Shown one piece after another: positions 1 to 12,276 of a stretch of DNA of 64,000 nucleotides. Origin of the DNA: Lophium mytilinum. Its lineage: Eukaryota > Ascomycota > Dothideomycetes > Mytilinidiales > Mytilinidiaceae. The notes under the pieces are model-generated. The model was not told the DNA's origin, made no database searches, and worked only from the letters and a program-made list of their open reading frames with translations. How positions within the stretch are numbered: the first letter of the stretch is position 1; the number at the start of each line of letters is the position of its first letter. Both the position numbers and the translations under genes were made by a program. The stretch covers positions 1,674,001 to 1,738,000 of the forward strand of contig MU004181.1 of the NCBI GenBank assembly GCA_010093605.1, read 5' to 3'.

Positions 1-236
1 CATCTTAAAAACGCATGCTCGGCAGCCTCTGTGCCTTTAGAGGTGTATTAGGAGCCTGGACGAGAACAAATGCTTAGGAGTGTCGGGATCACGTTCGCGA
101 TAGAGGCGCGTGTGAGGTTTGTGAGGTCTCGCCGAAGTGCGCGATGCGGGGTATGGTCACCCGTATGTTGCGGTAGACGAAGCGGGCGAATTAATTCTCC
201 CCCAGCTCTCCTCCACTACAACCTACAATCGCAGTC

Positions 237-1263
237 ATGCCTCGAAAACGAAAGCTCCCCGAACTCAGTGAAGATGTCACGGCGACCGTGCCCTCTTTAT
301 CCGACCCTGTCAAGAAGCAGAAGAGGCCTGCCCTGCCTGACCCTCCTGTGCAGGTCTCCAACTCAAAACCACGACCTCGACCATCCTACAAGCCGAACTC
401 AAAACCCTCCGGCCCGCCAACATCGAATCCAAATTCCCTCAATTCCCTGAAGACTCGGATCCGAAACCTCAAACGCCTCCTCGAACACACTGATCATGAC
501 AGAGGCTACAAAATGCCAGCTGGCGTGCGCATTGTCCGTGAGCGCGAGCTAGCGACCTGCGAGCACGATCTAGAGGAGAAGACAAGCGCTGCAAAGGACT
601 CAAAACACAGGCAGAAATTGATCGGTAGATATCACCAGGTGCGGTTCTTTGGTAAGTACACCTTTTGCATTGGTATTATGAAGGGAAAGCCTTGTCTAAT
701 GCTACCTAGAACGTCAAAAGGCTACCCGTGTACTGAAGAAGATTCGTCGCGAACTCGAAGCTGCGACTAATCCGGCAGAGAAAGAAGAGGTGCTCCGCAG
801 AGTGCATGTCGCTGAAGTGGATCTGAACTACACGATGTACTACCCTCTTGTGCGACCCTACTCTGCACTATTTCCAAAGAACCAAGGCGACGGACCTACG
901 ACGCGGTCATATCCCACACCGGATGTCGAAGAAGACAGCGCAGGGGGCCAGGATGCGAGGACTTTTGAAGATCGAAAGGCGGCACCGAGTACCAAAGGTG
1001 ACCCCACCATGTGGAAGGCGGTAGAGCGAGCAATGGAAGAAGGCACTTTAGATGCCCTTCGGAATAGCAAGCCCCTAGAACGGGTTTCTCAAGCGACAAA
1101 ACAGCTACAAATTGCAAAGAAGGAAAGCGATCCGAGGCGGAAGCATAGTCAAAAGGAGAAAGGACGGGATCCACGAGGGACCTACACGAAGCCCGGTACC
1201 GGGCGTACCACTGATGATCTTATTAGCGAGAATGAAGACAGCGATGGCGGGTTTTTCGAGTAG
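237..1263 (+). CDS. efg1: rRNA-processing protein Efg1
   Basis: Exons 237-651 and 710-1263 encode 322 aa; the 58 nt intron has GTAAGT and TAG ends and joins FF|ERQKAT in frame. Efg1 is a nucleolar factor needed for early 18S pre-rRNA processing in yeast. Family marks visible here are a lysine-rich N-terminus, the opening helix SLKTRIRNLKRLLEH (about residues 70-84), the charged helix with LIGRYHQVRFFERQKATR, and the conserved block VHVAEVDLNYTMYYPL followed by YSALFP. The C-terminal third is charged, low complexity and poorly conserved in the family. The start is the first ATG, placed after a pyrimidine-rich leader. The neighbour downstream (GH47) is unrelated. Function is inferred from family membership; the identification itself is secure. 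Confidence 0.93.
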
Positions 1264-2638
1264 AGCGTGCGTGCCTTCATCAACGGTACAAAGAGAGCGG
1301 GTCGGCGCGAGCTGTTCTGGTCGGCGGAGAACTACTGCGGATTCGGATTGAGCGTACAGCACGCGGAACCAAGATCCACGGCATTCAGGCCTTAGTGGCT
1401 CTACGAGGGTTCGGGAAGATGCTGGGCTTCCTGGGCCCGCATGTTACTTGGTACTCTTCAGAGATGGTAGAACCTCAAACAGACAGGCTTCGATACCAAC
1501 ATCCATGAAAGCCAGAAAACAAACAATCCATAATTTGTTCATCAACATTGACAGCACGTGACCTTTTCCAATCGTCACGCTCTTCGATACATGAATGAGG
1601 AGACCTCGGGAGATGATAACCTGTGTAGTGAATGGTAGCAGAGCTCCCGTCTATTTATTGATATATGGGGACGTAGGATTACGGAGCACGCTTGCAGGGA
1701 GCCCATCATGTCACCGGCATTCTGAGGCCATGGTAATTAGGATATTCTCGTGGGAGTTGAGGCAGTGCAGCATGCATGGAAATTGTCTCATCATCAGCAA
1801 AGGAAACTGAGGCTGTGGAACGAGGATCTGGTCAGGGAGCGGGTGGCTTGGAGAATCGGAGCTACCTATCACAAACCCCAGCACCACCCCGGAATGTTTC
1901 ATCGCCAAGCTGCAAGCACAATCCTCGTCGGCGATGCTGCTTGTACCCTGAACTCCTACCTCCTACCGGCTCAGATGAGCACAGCAGCTTTCAGGGTCGC
2001 CATCCTTCGCCCTTCATCCTTCTCTTCACCATCAGCATCGTCATCGTCCCCTCTCCACTGCACTTTCGGACGACCTTGTGCCGACCTAACTAATTTGGAC
2101 TGCCCGCTGACTCCCGGGGAGCATAGGGCGAGTGATGATCTCAATCTAAGTGCTAGCATGGGCCGAGAATCGTGGAGTAGCGCGTGCTCCTCAACCCGGA
2201 AGCATGCCCAAGGCCGAGCGACGTCGCGCTGCGACCTGCGATGATGTGACAGCATCATGCGCCCCACACCCACCGCACCCCAGAAGCGCTGCCGCTGTTA
2301 AGGACGCCGTGCGGGGCCTGCCACTAGGACCACCGTCAGCGCGAGACACTAGTAAGTAGTTCAGGTGCAGATTTAAGGGTGGTTGCCCTGAATGCCGTCG
2401 TTGGAGTAGGCGTGGCTGTATATATTAGAAAGCTCGAACGTCCAACTTCATCTTAATACTTCGAGCCCCTCTCCCAGTGTACCGTTTCGTGTAACCTCGT
2501 ACTCTTCCACCCAACTCCATTCCGCCGCGACGTGAATCACCTGTTCCTATAAGACCGTCTCTCAGCCTCAAATCCCCTACGCGCCACTCTACATGCTAGG
2601 AGTTTGAGCTCGCCGTTCCGTTCCTTCTGTTCTGCATC
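1264..2638. other. Intergenic region between efg1 and the GH47 gene
   Basis: About 1.4 kb with only short overlapping open frames and no recognisable protein. A TATA-like TATATATTA lies at 2419-2427, about 210 bp before the mannosidase ATG, and the last 180 bases are pyrimidine rich, as is common before fungal start codons. The first part probably holds the efg1 3' UTR. Confidence 0.6.
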
Positions 2639-4303
2639 ATGGGCTGGTTAAAGCTCGCCGTTGTTGGAGCGTTGCTGCCTGCTGCGTTTGCGGCCCCTCA
2701 AAGGAAGATCCGTCAGAGTTATGACGACGAGGCGAAACGAGCACAGGCAGTGAAGGACGCGTTCACATTCTCTTGGAATGGCTACAAGACCTACGCATTT
2801 CCTCATGATGAGCTCTACCCGGTCAGCAACAAGTTCGGCGATTCAAGGTGAGCAATACGCCAAACATAGTACAGGGGACGGGATACTCATAGCATCTAGA
2901 AACGGCTGGGGTGCCTCCGCCGTGGATGCTCTCAGCACAGCTTTGGTCATGGAGCTTTCTGATGTCGTGAACGAGATCATCGAGTACGTCCCGACCATAG
3001 ACTTTTCCAAGACTAGTACCGAGGTCAGCCTATTCGAGACCACCATCCGCTATCTTGGGGGCATGCTGGCTGGATATGATTTCCTGAAAGGCCCACTATC
3101 GGGCATAGCAAAAAATGTGAGCTGCATTGTTGATGTTTCCATTTTCAGAACTCATCCGATAGTAGGAAAGCAACGTCGATGCATTGCTTGCTCAAGCCAA
3201 GAATCTTGCTAATGTTCTGTCATTCGCATTCGATACTCCAACAGGAATCCCGTTCAACGATCTCTACCTTGGAAATCGCTCGCATATTGATTCATTCCAA
3301 GGACTGGCAACCACTGGAACTCTCATCCTCGAATGGACCCGTCTTTCCGATCTCACTGGAAATCAGACTTATGCAGAGTTGAGCCAAAAGGCGGAATCCT
3401 ATCTACTTAATCCCCAGCCAGCTTCCAGCTCGCCATGGCCGGGCCTTCTGGGTTACAGCATCAATGTCACCACAGGACAGTTCCAGGACGACTTTGGTGG
3501 CTGGATCGGCGGGGCTGATTCGTACTACGAGTACCTAATCAAAATGTTTGTCTACGATCCCACTCGATTCAAGGAATACAGTACCTAGTAAGTGTCACCT
3601 GATTGCTCATTCTACCATCCAGTTCTGACCTCACTATAGCTGGTCTACCGTTGCCGACTCTACGATAGCACACCTAACGACTCATCCCAAGACGCGACCA
3701 GACATCACTTTTGTTGCTGAATATAACGGAAAGACCTTGATAGAGAGCTCTCAGCACCTTGCATGCTTTCATGGCGGTAACTTCCTGCTCGGTGGAACGG
3801 TCCTGAAGGAGCAAAAGTATATTAACTACGGCCTTGACTTAGTCGACGGCTGCCGTGCTACCTACGCCTCAACAGCCACCGGCATTGGCCCCGAAGTTTT
3901 CGGGTGGAATGCTTCCGCTGTTCCCACCGGCCAAAAAGACTTCTTCCAGAAGAACGGATTCTACATTACTACCGCAAGCTACGATTTGCGCCCGGAGGTC
4001 ATCGAATCTTACTATTACGCTTACCGTGTCACTGGAGACACCAAGTACCAGGACTGGGCCTGGGAAGCCTTCTTGGCCATCAATTCTACTTGCGCGGCGA
4101 ACTCGGGCTATTCGGCCGTGGAGAACGTGAACGTCGTAGGAGGCGGGGCAAAGCTAGACTTCCAGGAGAGCTTTTGGTACGCGGAGGTCATGAAGTATGC
4201 GTACTTGATACATGCACCGGAGGCAGAGTGGCAGGTAGATGGCAACGGGAACAACAAGTGGGTGTTCAACACTGAAGCACATCCATTCAAGGTTGTGGGT
4301 TAG
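2639..4303 (+). CDS. Secreted GH47 alpha-1,2-mannosidase
   Basis: Exons 2639-2847, 2900-3116, 3166-3587 and 3640-4303 encode 503 aa; the three introns are 52, 49 and 52 nt and all joins keep frame. Class I alpha-1,2-mannosidases trim Man9 N-glycans and need calcium. A hydrophobic signal peptide (residues 1 to about 18, AFA|AP-type site) points to the secretory pathway. Family motifs are [25 protein letters not shown], the cysteine pair in HLACFHGGN (Cys325) and DGCRATY (Cys354), [16 protein letters not shown], and the closing FNTEAHP whose Thr494 ligates calcium in known structures. The length matches secreted fungal enzymes of the Aspergillus msdS type rather than ER enzymes with a membrane anchor. 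Several N-glycosylation sequons (NRS, NQT, NVT) fit a secreted protein. Confidence 0.95.
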
Positions 4304-5032
4304 CTCGTTCCAAAGAATATTATTAGTAGCTGAGTGCAGAAGACAGTGGGTTCCATTCAAAAGCCCTGATGCAAACAAGACAAGTCAAACTTCACAGGCC
4401 CGGCAGATACGTTATGATCCGACAGCACTTTTTCAAGGGTTAGGATTTCTCATGCTGAACGCTATGTTATAGACGTCGTCGAAGATCACGTGTTTTGTAC
4501 AACCCGAAATGTTAGACTAATGTGTTGTCTCGTACCAAGCCTAATTCTATAGTGTAATGAAATAACGAAGCTTCGCAATGTGCATGCTTGTAGTGCCAAG
4601 ATACACACCATCTGGGCCGATTCTATATATTTGCTTTCGGCAAACATGGACCCAATATTCTCCATGAACATGGGGCATGGGGATTGTCGGAACTCCGATC
4701 GTGCTGTATGCAGTACTACCGACTTCAGCCCTAGTACCTAATCTCACTCAACTCAACCTGACAACGACGTCAAACCCGCAAAAAAGCGCTTCCGTAGGAC
4801 ATCAGCGCCGCAAAACAAATCAAAGGACCAAGCAAAGTTCCGTCAATCTTACACCACCCGGCAAAAACAATTCGATCACCACAATCCCCCCCTCAAACCG
4901 GCCACTCTTCCACTTTTCCCCTCCGCAAACGCCCTTCGAAATTTAGACACCCCATCCCATATCAAGAAAGAATTCACACCCCCAGCGCCCACCCCACCAT
5001 TTTCCCCGCAAAATATCCCGCCGCCGCCCACC
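4304..5032. other. Intergenic region before the FSH hydrolase gene
   Basis: No supported gene. The last 250 bases are strongly C/A rich with almost no G, a pyrimidine-biased leader that ends in a good start context (CCACCATGA). This bias runs straight into the C-rich first third of the following gene. Confidence 0.55.
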
Positions 5033-5788
5033 ATGAGTGCCCAGCCCCCGAAACCCACCATCCTCTGCTTCCACGGCTCCGGCTCCAACGCCATGATCTT
5101 CAACGTGCAGCTCGCGCGTCTCGCACGCCTACTCCGGCCGACGTTTGACCTCGTCATCCTCGACGGACCGTTCGTCGGCGCGTCTGGCCCCGGAATTCTG
5201 CCGTTTTTCGAGGACTGCGGGCCCTACACTTACTGGACGCACCCGGCACGCAACGGCACTACCGGCTCCGACAAAGGCACCGGGATTGAGGGCGTCATGT
5301 TGCCGGAAGTCGCGGACGTGATTATGAAGGCGGTGAGGGAGGTGGAGGCGAAGGGGGGAGAGGTGGTTGGGGCGTGTGGGTTTAGTCAGGGGAGTCGGGT
5401 GGTGGCTGGGTTGTTGAAGGCACAGGAGGAGGTGGAGAGGCGGGGGAAAGGGGGTGGTGAAGCGGTGGGAGGGTTGAAGACGAGGTTGAGGTTTGGGGTT
5501 AGTTTCATGGGGTCGTATCCGCCGCCGCTGGTGCCAGCTGAGCTGCAGACGAAGAAGGATGGGAACGCGGATGTGGTGGGGGAAGAGAGGATTAAGACGC
5601 CAACGCTACATGTTGTAGGCGAGAACGATAAGTGGAATTATGTTGGGAAGAAGATGGTTGATGAGTGCTTTGATGCAAGCACGGCGAAGATAATCAGCGT
5701 TGAGACCGAACACCATATGCCTATCAGCGTAGAAGAGAACGAGATGGTTAAGGAGGAGATCATGAGACTATGGAAGGAGGGTAAATAG
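5033..5788 (+). CDS. FSH-family serine hydrolase
   Basis: Single-exon gene of 251 aa with an alpha/beta-hydrolase fold of the FSH1 type (PF03959). The catalytic triad can be read: Ser118 in GFSQG, Asp199 in VVGENDKW and His227 or His228 in ETEHHMP. The N-terminal ILCFHGSGSN loop is the usual oxyanion-hole strand. There is no signal peptide, so the enzyme is probably cytosolic. FSH proteins are small esterases or thioesterases with varied and often unknown substrates; nothing nearby suggests a polyketide cluster, so I assign no substrate. Codon choice is odd: the first ~270 nt use mostly C-ending codons and the remainder mostly G-ending ones (see findings). Confidence 0.9.
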   Translation: MSAQPPKPTILCFHGSGSNAMIFNVQLARLARLLRPTFDLVILDGPFVGASGPGILPFFEDCGPYTYWTHPARNGTTGSDKGTGIEGVMLPEVADVIMKAVREVEAKGGEVVGACGFSQGSRVVAGLLKAQEEVERRGKGGGEAVGGLKTRLRFGVSFMGSYPPPLVPAELQTKKDGNADVVGEERIKTPTLHVVGENDKWNYVGKKMVDECFDASTAKIISVETEHHMPISVEENEMVKEEIMRLWKEGK

Positions 5789-6031
5789 GAGGTTCATCGG
5801 TAGCTTGTTGCGCACATTAGTACTAGAGGGTTGCTAGAGGGGCGTCATTACGAGTTCAGGTAGTTACGAGTTCAGGTAGATTGACAGCATTGTTTCATGA
5901 AGCACGTTGAACCGCCAATGCATATGTATGCCTTGTCGCTATCATTTCTATGCCTCTGCAATCCGTATACATCGTCTCTTCCTCATAGCCCAATCAATGG
6001 CTAACTCAGACAACCCGCCGGCTGCCGGCTC

Positions 6032-8913
6032 TCAGGCCGGTTCCGACCAGTCCACTTGTTCATGGACAGTACCAGCGCTACTACTCGAATAACTTATCTT
6101 CAGCCTCAATCTGAGCCTCGCAGGTGGTGTCTGAAACATAAGTTAGCTACATATAATACACTGCAAGTGATGTACTTACCCCATTTACGGCTGTTACCCT
6201 CATCTGCTGAGTTGCTTCTTGCCCACCGTCCAGTTCAGCTTGACTGATGGGTTGTAGTTGCAGCTTCTGGCTCTTTGGTACTGCTGCTTGAAGGGACACG
6301 CCTCCAAGATGATCGAAAGCGCCAGTGTTTCGGAAACGGGCCAAAACTTGTACTGCAGTGGCGTTGCGCTGAAGTTGGAAGGTGATTTGGAGATCGTTTT
6401 TGTTGTAGGCAGGATGCGCTGGTGGACCCGAGACTGGAGGAGGCGAGGCCTGTGGCGGAGGCGTGGACATGCTACTGAAAAGATCCACATTTGATGATGG
6501 TGGTTGTTGCATTGTAGGTTGTGGCGTAGTGGTGGAAGGCGTGTCGAAGAGATCCATTATTGAGCTGACGTTGGACTTCGGCGGCTGTGATGTCGTCTGT
6601 CCTCCAGGTGACGAGAGTGATGAGCCACCAAGAATATCCGCGAGAAGATCTGCGTTATTCTGAGAGCCGTTCGTTGGGGCATTGAGCTCTGATGGCATAT
6701 CAGATCCACCCATGAGATCGAGCAGCATGTCTTCGCCAGTTATTTGGGAGGGCTTCTTCTTGGCGACCTTTGAATGGCGCTTCTTCGTAGCTTCCCCGAG
6801 AACTCGCTGTTCTTCGCGTATCTCTGGAGCGGGCATCTTCTCTAGCACGCCCCTCCTGACTTGGTCATAGCCGAACAAGTTGACATACTCCACTGACCGT
6901 TGCTGGATCTCAACGTCAAGATTGGTTTGGTTTCGTAGAAGCAGTCGTCTTAGTCTTTCGATTTGCGCAGCGTCAGTCATACGCGTGGTGAGCTTCATTG
7001 CCGCCGTGATGATGTACTCGGTAACGATCTGGCCAGCGTAGCTGCTGTTGAGAATGGTCTCAAATAGGTCCACAAGATCATGTTCTTTGACCTCTTTGAC
7101 AAGTTCTTCTTCTTCGTATTGCCCTCCTCTTAACAGTGCATCACCATACTCTCCGATTACCCATGAGCCAGCGAGGGTTAGACCATCCTGGGTGATGTCG
7201 TCCTTAAGTGCTGCATATAGTTTTTGTACCGAGTAGGTTTGCAGTTCAGGGGTCGTTGCGATGAGTCTGACAAAGGATGAAAGGATTTGTTCCTTGACGT
7301 AGTTGCCGGCCTAAAGGACGCTATCAGTACCATCCCAGAAAGTCAAAAGTAGAGAGAATTGAGAACCGACTTACCAGTTTCAGAACTCTTAGCATCGTAT
7401 CAACATGCCATCTTTTATTTGGCGCAAATCGATCCGCTGCAATGCCAATTTGGGAGGTCATTATAGGCTTGAACTCATTGTCTGCGACTTCGAGGAAAGC
7501 AAGCAATTCTCTGATCAGTACCCGTACGTTGCTCTCGTTGATCAACGTGAAGCTCAGATCGAGCGCTCTTCTTCGGATACTGATGTCGGGGTCTCGTAGA
7601 CAATCCAGAATGGTATTTCGATGTCTCTGGACCGCATTGGGTTCCACAGCTACGACCTTGATGAGAGTGTTCAATGCAACGTAGCGGATATTATTGTCCC
7701 GATTGGAGAGAAATTTTCCGAGAATATTAACACCCAGCACCCGAAGGCCTGAATCGGCTTCGATGTCAAGAATAGTCAAGACTGCTTCGTATAGAATCGA
7801 GTTGCCGACGTTCTTCGAAGCTTCAGTGTTTGTCGCAACCTATTGGGGGTTAGCTGAGTTTCCTATTTGTGTTCCTTCTAAGTTTGGAGCTGAAAACATT
7901 CAACCTACCTGTGCAAGAATGTCGTTAATCTGTTCGCTTGTCTGAGTGTCCCCTCGACCGAGTACACGCAGCAACTGAAGGATCTTGACTTGAAGAAAGG
8001 GGTCCGTAATTCCGGTGACATCGTGTTCCGGAGCATATCCCGAGCTCGATAGCTGCTTCAGTAGCTTGACCAAGCTTGGCACAAGCGGCCGGAATTTGTC
8101 CACTATGTCATTCTCTCCATCCTCGAGTTCGTCGGCCTCACACATGCTTGTAACTAGTGTCAAGCCACATAGCAGCACGCCATGGTTTCGATCTTGAAGC
8201 AATAGCTTTGACTTTTCCAAAAAGTGTTCTTGCAGATCTGGGACTTTGCGACATATCCGCATCGCACAGAGGGCAGCTTTCCGGCGTATGTATGGATTTG
8301 CACTTGATATTATCGTCTCGACTTCCGGGAAAAGGTCTCGGGACATTTCAACGGAGGCGATGTTTGCAAGAGTGCACAAAGCGAGACCAACGATATACTG
8401 GTTCGGGTGGTTAAGATCACTGATGACCCGTATCGTTAGCACAAGTGGCTAGTCTAATCACAACAAAGCTGGTCTTACTTTTTCAGAGAATTTGTGACCA
8501 AAGTAAGGACTTCTTGGTTCTCATCGAGTAGCAGCATGGTCCCCAAATATCCCAATCGCTTGTCCGCAAACCGCGGGGATGCTAGCAGCTTCAGACATTC
8601 TATTTGCCCAAAGTGTGTTCGTTCTCCCAGGGTGAATAGGTAGAGGAGCTTCGCGACATTGTTTCTCCTGCTGTTTTCTCAGCAACTCCATACAAGCATG
8701 GTCAGGGCAGCATACGCACCGAACATTATGGTCGCCGCTCTCTTCCCTGAAGCTTGCCCGGATCGCAGCACTCTCTTTCTGCACGACGGCGCGCTCGTCC
8801 GCAATTGTCTTTGCCGCGCGCACATTCCGGATGAACTGCTTTACTAGTACATGTCAGTACTGCGGTGCGAACAGCATTCGGTGAAGGGATGCCTAGAGCG
8901 TACGGGAACTCAT
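6032..8913 (-). CDS. apl4: AP-1 complex subunit gamma (gamma-adaptin)
   Basis: Seven exons read on the minus strand: 8904-8913, 8720-8843, 8479-8667, 7909-8419, 7375-7839, 6180-7310 and 6032-6130, giving 842 aa. Introns are 49-69 nt. The protein starts [12 protein letters not shown], the standard gamma-adaptin N-terminus, followed by the adaptin HEAT solenoid ([44 protein letters not shown]), a Ser/Gln/Pro-rich hinge (about residues 600-720) and the C-terminal GAE ear, ending [13 protein letters not shown]-1 loads clathrin onto trans-Golgi and endosomal membranes. Coding exon 1 is only 10 nt. The intron at 8668-8719 ends in a CAGCAG tandem acceptor; I chose the inner site because it gives the conserved [12 protein letters not shown]. 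The gene shares its upstream region with the divergent acyltransferase gene. Confidence 0.95.
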
Positions 8914-9542
8914 TGTGGTGGCCTCATAGACCCCGCCTCGGGCGGCGGAAGGTGTGTGATGGAGTCTGTGGTTCGAGAGGAAGGCTAGGCGTATAGAATG
9001 TAGTGAGCAGGGTAACCGTGTGAGGAGGACGCCTTCATGGTATTTCTGCTCCCCTGTCTGCAATACTTGTGAGCGTAGCACGACGGTGAGAGACAACTTT
9101 GGCTATGTCGCGTTGGGTAAGCGCGCCCAGAGATCCTAATCAGATAAGATTGGCCGTGCCCAGAGCTACTGCCAGACGTGCTCGAACTTACGCATAGTCT
9201 TTCGTCTATTTTTGACCTCTGATGTCAGCTGCAGCTCAATATCCCGAGGCTTCTCGACGCTTGGTGTTGGCCCCGAAGCAACACTCTGCCACGGTATACG
9301 AAGGGCCTCTTTGAGTCTACAAGTCTCCTCGATCGCCCTCCAAAAGCCTATGTTGCTGAGCCATCAGCTTTCAGCCTTGGTCTAAATTCAAACAGTATAT
9401 CCGCCGGGACACTGCCACATCTGACACCACGCCGTCCGGACACGGTGTTGATCTTCGTGTGAGATACCATCCCAAGGATTATTTAACCCTCCACACTTCT
9501 CTCTTACTGGCCTCGTTCTCTAAGTATGCTATCGTAACCAAC
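8914..9542. promoter_or_regulatory. Shared promoter region of gamma-adaptin and sterol acyltransferase genes
   Basis: A 629 bp head-to-head interval between the start codons of the two divergent genes. It must hold both promoters and both 5' leaders. I see no convincing TATA box or known factor site, and no separate open frame worth calling. Confidence 0.6.
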
Positions 9543-11508
9543 ATGAATGAATCCAGCTCAATTGATCCACGAAATCTGGACGGCCATCTGGAGGTAATCC
9601 AGCCACGCGCAAGGAAGCCAGGAAATCCCCAGATACTCCGCGCGCAGTTTGATGATGGTGGTTTGAGGCCAAATGGCGCTTTGCAGTCGAGCTCCAACGT
9701 GTCGAGGTAGATGGTTCTCAATATTCTACTTAAAGTGCCTCAGAGCTAATAGAAGCAGCCGGAGTTCGACACCGATACCCCCAGATGCCCCACCCTCCGT
9801 GCATGCGACTTCTTCTGCGCGCAAGCAAATTCGGGCTGAGCAGAAGCAGCGACTCTTTCCCACAGTAGAGTATGCTGCTCGGGTCTCACATTTTGATCCG
9901 AAGAGCGATTATAGGGACTTCAGGGGATTTTTCGTGCTCTTTTGGATAGGCCTAGCGATCATGGTCATAAGCACGATGCTGCGGAATCTGAAAGAGACTG
10001 GCTACCCGTTATCCATAAGGCAATGGGGGTTATTCACCGAAAACGTTTGGGAGCTAGGACTCAGTGACGGCGCCATGGTCGGCAGCACAGCTTTGATCTT
10101 ACCCATGCACAGAATGTATAGTCGGAATGACGGAATTTTCCGATGGACCAAACTCGGCATGGCTATCCAGAGCATCTTCCAAATATTTTGGTTAGCTTTC
10201 TGGGTCGAGTAAGTTGATGCGATCCCAGTGTAGGGATGCAATTGCTGATGTGCTGCAAAGTTGGCCATTTCTACGGAACTGGACATGGACAGCTCAGGTG
10301 TTCTTTACTTTGCATCTTCTCGCCATTTTCATGAAGATGCACTCATACGCGTAGGGAACTCTTCTACTTTGACAGTCCGTCCGTGTGCTAAGTTGGATGC
10401 AGTTTTTATAATGGACATCTCAGCGAAACGCGACGCCGCTTGAATGATTTAGATCACCCGGATTCTGCGTCCAAAGCAGCTGCATACAAATATCCACGTC
10501 CGAAAGCGCACCTTCAAGATTCTTCACAGGTCGACCATGCTGAAAGAGAACGAGAAAACGGGGAAAACCTCCTTAAGCTTCGTGAGGATCTCGCCTACGA
10601 GTTAACTTCTCCGCTCGGTCATGTAAGCTACCCCCAAAACCTCACATGGGGCAACTACGTGGATTACATATTTTGCCCGACCTTATGCTACGAGCTCGAG
10701 TATCCCAGGACCCCTAATACTCAATGGCTCGAGTTATTCTACAAGACGCTGGCCGTTTTTGGATGTATCTTCCTAATGACGGTTGCGAGTGAAGAATTCG
10801 TCATTCCAGTTTTGGACGAGTCTGCCATCAGGTTACAGAGCTCTCGCAGTATATCCGACTTTACCTTGATCATGGCGGAGACTATAAGTACACTCCTGTT
10901 CCCATTCATGGTCATCTTCTTGCTTGTATTCTTGGTCATCTTTGAGTATATTCTTGGAGCTTTTGCGGAAATAACTAGTAGGTTCATTTCTCGGCGTAAA
11001 CCCATACATCAAATCCAGGTACTAAATGAATTATAGAATTCGCGGATCGCCAGTTCTACGCAGACTGGTGGAATAGTTGCGATTGGCTTGAATTCTCACG
11101 CGAGTGGAATAAGCCAGTTCACCATTTCTTCCGACGCCACGTCTATTCCGCGTCCCGTGGCCATCTTTCGCGACCGGTTGCGACTGTGATTACCTTCTTC
11201 ATCAGTGCCCTGGCACATGAGCTCGTCATGGGCTGTATCACCAAGAAACTGCGAGGGTATGGCTTCTTTGCCATGATGCTGCAGATGCCAATTGTCATGG
11301 TGCAGCGGTCAAGGTTTGTCAGGGGCCGAACGCTTCTCAATGTGAGTGTCGTTGTATCAAATAACTTCGATTGTGTACTGACAGCTATAGAATGTTCTCT
11401 TCTGGTGTTCCATGATCCTAGGGCTGTCTATGGTACGGTGACTCCCTCGTTACGTCCATTTATCAAGCTTACATGAATCAGATGTGCGCGCTCTACGTCC
11501 TCGTATGA
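9543..11508 (+). CDS. are2: Sterol O-acyltransferase (ARE-type, MBOAT)
   Basis: Seven exons: 9543-9706, 9753-10208, 10261-10350, 10403-10977, 11037-11341, 11391-11432 and 11482-11508, 552 aa. MBOAT enzymes of this subgroup esterify sterols with acyl-CoA in the ER membrane for lipid-droplet storage. Family marks are MKMHSYAFYNGHLS, the PTLCYELEYPRT block, FADRQFYADWWNS, REWNKPVHHFFRRHVY, and the catalytic-type His in SALAHELVMG. About eight hydrophobic spans are visible, from GFFVLFWIGLAIMVIS to the C-terminal LYVLV. YNGHLS and YELEYPR favour ARE1/ARE2 over DGAT1, but diacylglycerol as acceptor cannot be excluded from sequence. The last coding exon is only 27 nt. The intron at 10978-11036 has a clear TACTAAA-like branch site. 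Confidence 0.92.
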
Positions 11509-12276
11509 ATACGTCCCAGTACAAAGTTTTGAATATATGAGAACATGTATAGATTGATGGTAGGCGGTGTATTGGATTGGAGATTGGGATTGCATTGGCC
11601 TCACGAGATACCCTTCTTTGCATACTGTGCATCATTATAGATTACTTTCTTAGCATTTTGGCACTTGACAGGACGTTCTTGCTCCTTCGTTTGCTCATTA
11701 TTCTTTAACACGCCCAATATACGAACACAAATGGAGGCTAAGCAGAAATCCGTGCAGCTTGCTCCATGATGACTTCCACTAACGACGGTGCTCAAATCAT
11801 CTATAGCAAATCCATTTTAAAACAGAGGAGACCCCACACTCGCCATAAAACACGAGCCATGCTGGGAATCTGCCTCTCCCATAGAAAACTCGCATGACGT
11901 TTGCTGAAGTGACTAGACTTAACCGGCTGTGAGCCTCGCATTGCCCTCACTAGGCCGTGCGCGGGCAGGGATGATCTCCATATGACGTGGGGTGAGCAAG
12001 CAAGAACCTCGATTGAGAGCCGCCCGCAACCATGTGAATACATATCACCAACATACAGGTACGGCCTTAAGTGACGCAGCATTGCCTCTCGCACGGCAAG
12101 CATATCCTGACCTTCACACGACCCTCTTTTGTTTCCCAAGCCTTACGTACGTAGCCTCTCATCTCTCCAGGTCCCGCCCCCGGAAACTGCGGAGAAGCCC
12201 CAGATATTAATAGCGCAATTGCAGTATATTCACACTCCTCAAGTAACGCAAACTGTCCCAATGACTGTACCTCGAA
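11509..12276. other. Intergenic region before the DUF3074 gene
   Basis: No gene supported. It contains the 3' end of the acyltransferase transcript and the leader of the next gene, including a short upstream open frame that begins at 12261. Confidence 0.55.

Noticed and set aside
2150-2359. Short open frames before the GH47 gene
   Set aside because: Below 70 codons, overlapping on both strands, no motif and no start context.
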